A DNA stretch of 64,000 nucleotides from Taibaiella koreensis (lineage in GTDB: Bacteria > Bacteroidota > Bacteroidia > Chitinophagales > Chitinophagaceae): NCBI RefSeq assembly GCF_003545715.1, contig NZ_QVNU01000003.1, forward strand, positions 310,001 through 374,000. The letters run 5' to 3'. The translations under genes were made by a program, and so were the position numbers. Numbering within the stretch: position 1 is the stretch's first letter; each line of letters starts with the position of its first letter. The notes under the pieces are model-generated. The model saw only the letters and a program-made list of their open reading frames with translations, was not told the DNA's origin and did not search any database. This document shows positions 60,549 through 64,000 of the stretch, piece by piece.

Positions 60549-61763
60549 ATGACGGAACATCATATCAAGCTTGCCGAGGATTCGCTGGAGAAACAGACGA
60601 CCACGATCAATGTGGGGCCTACACACCCGGCTACACACGGCGTGTTTCAGAATATCATGGAGATCGATGGTGAGCGCGTGCTGAGCACGGTGCCTACCAT
60701 CGGGTATATCCACAGGGCATTTGAGAAGATCGCCGAACGCCGTCCTTACTACCAGATCACACCGCTTACCGACCGCCTGAACTATTGCTCGGCGCCCATC
60801 AACAATATTGGCTGGCATCTTACCATCGAAAAGCTGGTGGGTATGGATATTCCCAAGCGTGTGCAATACCTGAGGGTGATCATCATGGAGCTGGCACGTA
60901 TCGCCGACCACCTGGTCTGTAATTCTGTAGTAGCAGTAGATACCGGGGCGCTTACCCCCTTTACCTATGTGTTCCAGTGGCGCGAAAAGATATATGAGAT
61001 CTATGAAGAGATATGCGGATCGCGTCTGACCACTAATATAGGCCGTATCGGCGGCTTCGAACGTAACTTTACCGATGTCGCCTGGCAGAAGATCGATGCC
61101 TTTGTAGATGGATTCCCCAAGATGCTGAAGGAATTCGAGACGCTGCTTGACCGCAACCGTATCTTTATGGACCGCTGCATTGGCGCAGGACCCATCAGCG
61201 CAGAGCGGGCGCTCAATTATAGCTTTACCGGTCCCAACCTGCGCGCGGCCGGCGTCGACTACGACGTACGGATACATGCACCATACTCCTCTTACGAAGA
61301 ATTTGAATTCAATATACCGGTAGGCACTACGGGCGATGTATACGATCGCTACCTGGTGCGTAATAAAGAGATGTGGGAAAGCCTCAGCATCGTGAAGCAG
61401 GCCCTGGAAAAGCTGAAGGGGCTGGATCCTACCATTTTCCACGCTGACGCGCCGGATTTCTACCTGCCGGAGAAAGCTGCCGTATATACCAAAATGGAGG
61501 CTCTGATCTACCATTTCAAGATCATTATGGGCGAGACTGATCTGCCGGCCGGCGAAGTATACCATTCGGTAGAAGGCGCCAACGGAGAGTTGGGTTATTA
61601 TCTCATCAGCGATGGTGGCCGCAGTCCTTACCGCCTGCATTTCCGCCGTCCCTGCTTTATTTATTACCAGGCATTTCCCGAGATGGTTTCGGGCGGATTG
61701 CTGAGCGATGCGATCATAGCCTTGAGTTCGCTAAACGTAATCGCGGGAGAATTGGATGCGTAA
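60549..61763 (+). CDS. nuoD: NADH-quinone oxidoreductase subunit D
   Basis: 404 residues: INVGPTHPATHGVFQNIMEI, YIHRAFEKIAERRPYYQITP, DRLNYCSAPINNIGWHLTIE, GDVYDRYLVRNKEMWESLSI and the C-terminal YPAFPEM-like segment YQAFPEMVSGGLLSDAIIAL. Fe-Ni hydrogenase-like large subunit that shapes the quinone pocket. A long antisense frame here is a shadow. Confidence 0.95.
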   Translation: MTEHHIKLAEDSLEKQTTTINVGPTHPATHGVFQNIMEIDGERVLSTVPTIGYIHRAFEKIAERRPYYQITPLTDRLNYCSAPINNIGWHLTIEKLVGMDIPKRVQYLRVIIMELARIADHLVCNSVVAVDTGALTPFTYVFQWREKIYEIYEEICGSRLTTNIGRIGGFERNFTDVAWQKIDAFVDGFPKMLKEFETLLDRNRIFMDRCIGAGPISAERALNYSFTGPNLRAAGVDYDVRIHAPYSSYEEFEFNIPVGTTGDVYDRYLVRNKEMWESLSIVKQALEKLKGLDPTIFHADAPDFYLPEKAAVYTKMEALIYHFKIIMGETDLPAGEVYHSVEGANGELGYYLISDGGRSPYRLHFRRPCFIYYQAFPEMVSGGLLSDAIIALSSLNVIAGELDA

Positions 61764-61801
61764 TTAATTGACAATGAAAAATTAAAAAGTTATTAGGCAG
61801 G

Positions 61802-61829
61802 TTTTGACTTTTGACTTTGGACTTTTGTT
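61802..61829. repeat. TTTTGAC-type short tandem spacer, copy 1
   Basis: Degenerate tandem repeats of about 9-10 bp (ttttgactt) between nuoD and nuoE. A similar tract occurs at 63066-63100 before the VOC gene. Confidence 0.5.
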
Positions 61830-61831
61830 TT

Positions 61832-62326
61832 ATGATACAGTTTTCTCAGGAAAAATTAAAAAAGGTAGAGGAGATCATGGCCCGCTATCCCGAAGGGAAG
61901 CAGAAAAGCGCACTGATCCCTTTGCTGCATATGGCGCAGGAAGAATTCGGCGGATGGCTGGATGTGCCGGTAATGGACTATGTGGCCAGCCTGCTTCATA
62001 TCCTGCCGATTGAGGTATATGAGGTTGCTACCTTCTATACCATGTTCAACATGAAGCCGGTAGGTAAGTATGTATTGGAAGTGTGCCGTACCGGTCCCTG
62101 CATGCTGCGGGGCAGCGACCAGATCATCGATCATATCAAGAACAAGCTATCGATCAAAGAAGGAGAGACCTCGGCCGACGGCCTGTTTACATTAAAACCG
62201 GCGGAGTGTCTGGGTGCCTGCGGTTATGCGCCCATGCTACAGCTGGGTAAGCATTTCAAGGAAAGCCTGACGATCGAAAAAGTAGACAACCTGCTGGACG
62301 AACTAAGAGCTGCAGCTAAAAATTAA
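61832..62326 (+). CDS. nuoE: NADH-quinone oxidoreductase subunit E
   Basis: 164 residues from MIQFSQEKLKKVEEIMARYP. Thioredoxin-like 2Fe-2S subunit with Cys85, Cys90, Cys126 and Cys130 (CRTGPCMLRG, AECLGACGYAP) binding cluster N1a. Forms the NADH-dehydrogenase module with NuoF, which is not in the window. Confidence 0.95.
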   Translation: MIQFSQEKLKKVEEIMARYPEGKQKSALIPLLHMAQEEFGGWLDVPVMDYVASLLHILPIEVYEVATFYTMFNMKPVGKYVLEVCRTGPCMLRGSDQIIDHIKNKLSIKEGETSADGLFTLKPAECLGACGYAPMLQLGKHFKESLTIEKVDNLLDELRAAAKN

Positions 62327-62328
62327 GT

Positions 62329-63036
62329 ATGACGCTGGAAGAAGTCATGTCGCAACTGGAGCAGATGGGTACCGAGCAGACCCGCAAAACCTGGCGCAAT
62401 CACGGCGCCCGGGGCGCGGTTTTCGGTGTGAAGATCGGCGACATGAAGACGATCCAGAAGAAAATAAAGCGCGACCAGGAGCTGGCATTGGCGCTGTATA
62501 AGACCGGTAACTCAGATGCGATGTACTTTGCCGGCCTCATTTGCGACCCGCAAAAAATGACGAAGAAGCAATTGCAGGACTGGGCCAAAAACGCCACCTG
62601 GGGCATGCTGAGCGAATATACCGTACCCTGGGCTGCGGCCGAAAGCAAATACGGGCACGAACTGGCGCTGGAATGGATTGAAGCTAAGGAAGACGAGGTA
62701 CGATCTGCAGGATGGAATACCTACAGCGGCCTGCTGGCACTGAAAAAAGATGAAGAGCTGGACATAAAGGAGATCACCGCCTTGCTGGACCGGATCAGGA
62801 AGACGATACACGAGCAAACAGAGCGAACCAAATATACGATGAACGGCTTCGTCATTTCTGTAGGGGGCTATGTGGCCCGGCTTACGGGAAAAGCCAAGGA
62901 AACAGGAAAGGCTATCGGTACCGTTTATGTGGATATGGGTGGTACTGCCTGTAAAGTGCCTGATTCTGTTGCTTATATCGAGAAGATAGAAGGAATGGGC
63001 AGGGTAGGAAAGAAAAAGAAAACAGTATTTTGTTAA
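62329..63036 (+). CDS. DNA alkylation repair (AlkD-like HEAT-repeat) protein
   Basis: 235 residues. Helical ALK-type repeats: WRNHGARGAVFGVKIGDMKT, DAMYFAGLICDPQKMTKKQL, WGMLSEYTVPWAAAESKYGH, AGWNTYSGLLALKKDEELDI. AlkD-like proteins are DNA glycosylases acting on alkylated purines, though this group also includes members without known activity. It starts 2 bp after the nuoE stop, so it is co-transcribed with nuoE, an unexpected insertion before nuoF. Confidence 0.85.
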   Translation: MTLEEVMSQLEQMGTEQTRKTWRNHGARGAVFGVKIGDMKTIQKKIKRDQELALALYKTGNSDAMYFAGLICDPQKMTKKQLQDWAKNATWGMLSEYTVPWAAAESKYGHELALEWIEAKEDEVRSAGWNTYSGLLALKKDEELDIKEITALLDRIRKTIHEQTERTKYTMNGFVISVGGYVARLTGKAKETGKAIGTVYVDMGGTACKVPDSVAYIEKIEGMGRVGKKKKTVFC

Positions 63037-63065
63037 GGAAAAATTTCCGCCGCTTATAGGCTCCG

Positions 63066-63100
63066 GTTTTTTTGACTTTTGATTTTTGACTTTTGATTTT
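63066..63100. repeat. TTTTGAC-type short tandem spacer, copy 2
   Basis: Repeats of ttttgactttgattt type just before the VOC gene start, similar to 61802-61829. Confidence 0.5.
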
Positions 63101-63103
63101 TTA

Positions 63104-63535
63104 ATGAATCATATGGAACCGATCACCCCTTATCTCAATTTTAATGGCAACGCTGCCGAGGCGCTGGCCTTTTATGCCAAAGCTTTCGATGGCGAAATCG
63201 TTTTCCAGCAGCCCTATGGCGATAGCCCTATGGCAGGTTCGCCCGACTGGAAAGATAAGATCATGCACGCCACCTTCCAGGCCGGTAGCCTGACGCTGAT
63301 GGTGAGCGATACGCCCGGTCCCGAAGAACAGGTAACGGCCGGCAGCAATACGCAGCTATCGCTCAACTTCAAGCATGAAGAAGATATTGATCGCGTGTTT
63401 GCCGCCATGAGCGAAGGCGCCCGTATCACGATGCCGTTGCAGGATACGTTCTGGGGCGCGAAATTCGGGATGCTGGTCGATAAATTCGATATTCATTGGA
63501 TGTTCAATTTCGATCGTCCCAAAGAGCAGCAGTAA
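63104..63535 (+). CDS. VOC-family (PhnB-like) protein
   Basis: 143 residues from MNHMEPITPYLNFNGNAAEA (a Met three codons later is also possible). PhnB/glyoxalase-like: FYAKAFDGEIVFQQPYGDSP, DKIMHATFQAGSLTLMVSDT, FWGAKFGMLVDKFDIHWMFN. A vicinal-oxygen-chelate fold; function of the PhnB-like group is mostly unknown. Its TAA overlaps the next ATG. Confidence 0.88.
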   Translation: MNHMEPITPYLNFNGNAAEALAFYAKAFDGEIVFQQPYGDSPMAGSPDWKDKIMHATFQAGSLTLMVSDTPGPEEQVTAGSNTQLSLNFKHEEDIDRVFAAMSEGARITMPLQDTFWGAKFGMLVDKFDIHWMFNFDRPKEQQ

Positions 63536-64000
63536 TGAGCAACTTCATCGGAAAGATCGGACTGCTTTTTGTGTGTATATTGATTGGTATGGCCGGCCGG
63601 GCGCAGGAAAAATTGCCTACCGGATTGTACCGGAGTATTAGTTTAAGTTCTTTTAAATATATCGATCCTGTTTCCCTGGATACCTTTTATGCAGATCCGG
63701 CAGCAGTGTGTACCGCAGCCGACTTCAGCGAAGTAAAGGCAGTGCTCGATCAGGCGCAGCAACCAGCAGTGGAAATAACGTTGACAGAGGCAGGAAAGGA
63801 GAAATTTGCGCAAGCTACGAGGGAGAACATTGGCAAGAAAATAGCAGTTATCGGCAATGGCAAATTGCTGGCAGCACCTGTGGTACAGGAAGAGATCGCC
63901 GGCGGACGCCTGACAATTGCGGGCAATTTTACGCTGGAAGAAACCCGGGCCCTGACGCAACGGATCAGCAAGGATATGCCGGCGCGATCGCATGGCGCCC
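63535..64000 (+). CDS. SecDF P1-head-domain secreted protein (partial)
   Basis: Begins ATG overlapping the VOC stop (TAATG) and is open to the window edge (155 codons seen). Signal peptide MSNFIGKIGLLFVCILIGMA ending in GRAQ. Then VEITLTEAGKEKFAQATREN, IGKKIAVIGNGKLLAAPVVQ and GGRLTIAGNFTLEETRALTQ, which follow the SecD/SecF first periplasmic 'head' subdomain (LT..g...f...T....gk.iai..dg.v..aPvv...i..G...I.G.ft..ea). A stand-alone periplasmic version, as found in Bacteroidota; not SecD itself. Confidence 0.75.
   Translation, partial: MSNFIGKIGLLFVCILIGMAGRAQEKLPTGLYRSISLSSFKYIDPVSLDTFYADPAAVCTAADFSEVKAVLDQAQQPAVEITLTEAGKEKFAQATRENIGKKIAVIGNGKLLAAPVVQEEIAGGRLTIAGNFTLEETRALTQRISKDMPARSHGA

Noticed and set aside
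60459-61640. 393-codon antisense frame over nuoD
   Set aside because: nuoD is unmistakable on the plus strand; the antisense product has no signature.

Overview
The window reads as chromosome of a Bacteroidota bacterium, most likely a member of the Chitinophagaceae. The reasons are a gliding gene (gldC), TonB-receptor/DUF4249 and LytS/LytTR pairs, a two-component-propeller histidine kinase, SPT-like and LptB genes, a Bacteroidota GG-leader lanthipeptide precursor, and promoters of the TTTG/TAnnTTTG type. Gene density and base composition are uneven: the left third is gappy and AT-richer, while the right third (about 48-64 kb) is dense, GC-richer housekeeping DNA.

Region 1 (1-10.5 kb) is an accessory island zone anchored on tRNA-Ala(GGC). 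The intact tRNA (341-414) is followed by a 3'-end remnant at 3181 and a full-length but defective tRNA-like copy at 10347. The three copies bracket two segments. Segment one holds a retropepsin-like protease and a decayed GG-leader precursor. Segment two holds an orphan class I lanthipeptide precursor, an alpha/beta hydrolase with a Crp/Fnr regulator, a trans-aconitate methyltransferase-like gene, an Imm5-like immunity gene, a GDCCVxC protein and two lipoproteins. No integrase is visible.

Region 2 (10.5-21.7 kb) is signalling and transport. A TonB receptor plus DUF4249 lipoprotein diverges from a LytS-type kinase and its LytTR regulator, with a 21-bp-periodic direct repeat between them. Then come an OmpR regulator with its kinase, followed by mgtC, mgtA and a 36-codon single-helix peptide ORF that resembles the layout of mgtC/mgtB/mgtR loci.

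Region 3 (21.7-30.5 kb) is redox and regulator cassettes: an Old Yellow Enzyme gene diverging from an HxlR gene; an AraC-headed minus-strand cluster (58-codon coupled ORF, DUF1579-like, atypical SDR, NTF2-like, broken hydrolase); and an AraC/MFS/TetX-like plus-strand cassette. DODA-type dioxygenase and hydrolase remnants show ongoing decay.

Region 4 (30.7-47.8 kb) has a 2904-residue cyclic beta-glucan synthase-like protein, a small RRM protein, an IS3 orfA remnant, a DUF2652 cyclase-like protein, and a second HxlR gene with two matched promoters driving DJ-1/RidA and a CDGSH/ferredoxin/CDGSH/globin fusion. An 870-bp decayed gap with a 45-bp palindrome follows, then an uncharacterised protein.

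Region 5 (48-64 kb) is largely core: hybrid propeller kinase, FAH-family enzyme, thioesterase, serine-palmitoyltransferase-like enzyme, gldC, SMR transporter, lptB, a lipoprotein dipeptidyl peptidase III, and nuoA-E. After nuoE come a DNA alkylation repair protein, a VOC protein and a SecDF-P1-head protein that runs off the right edge, where nuoF would be expected.
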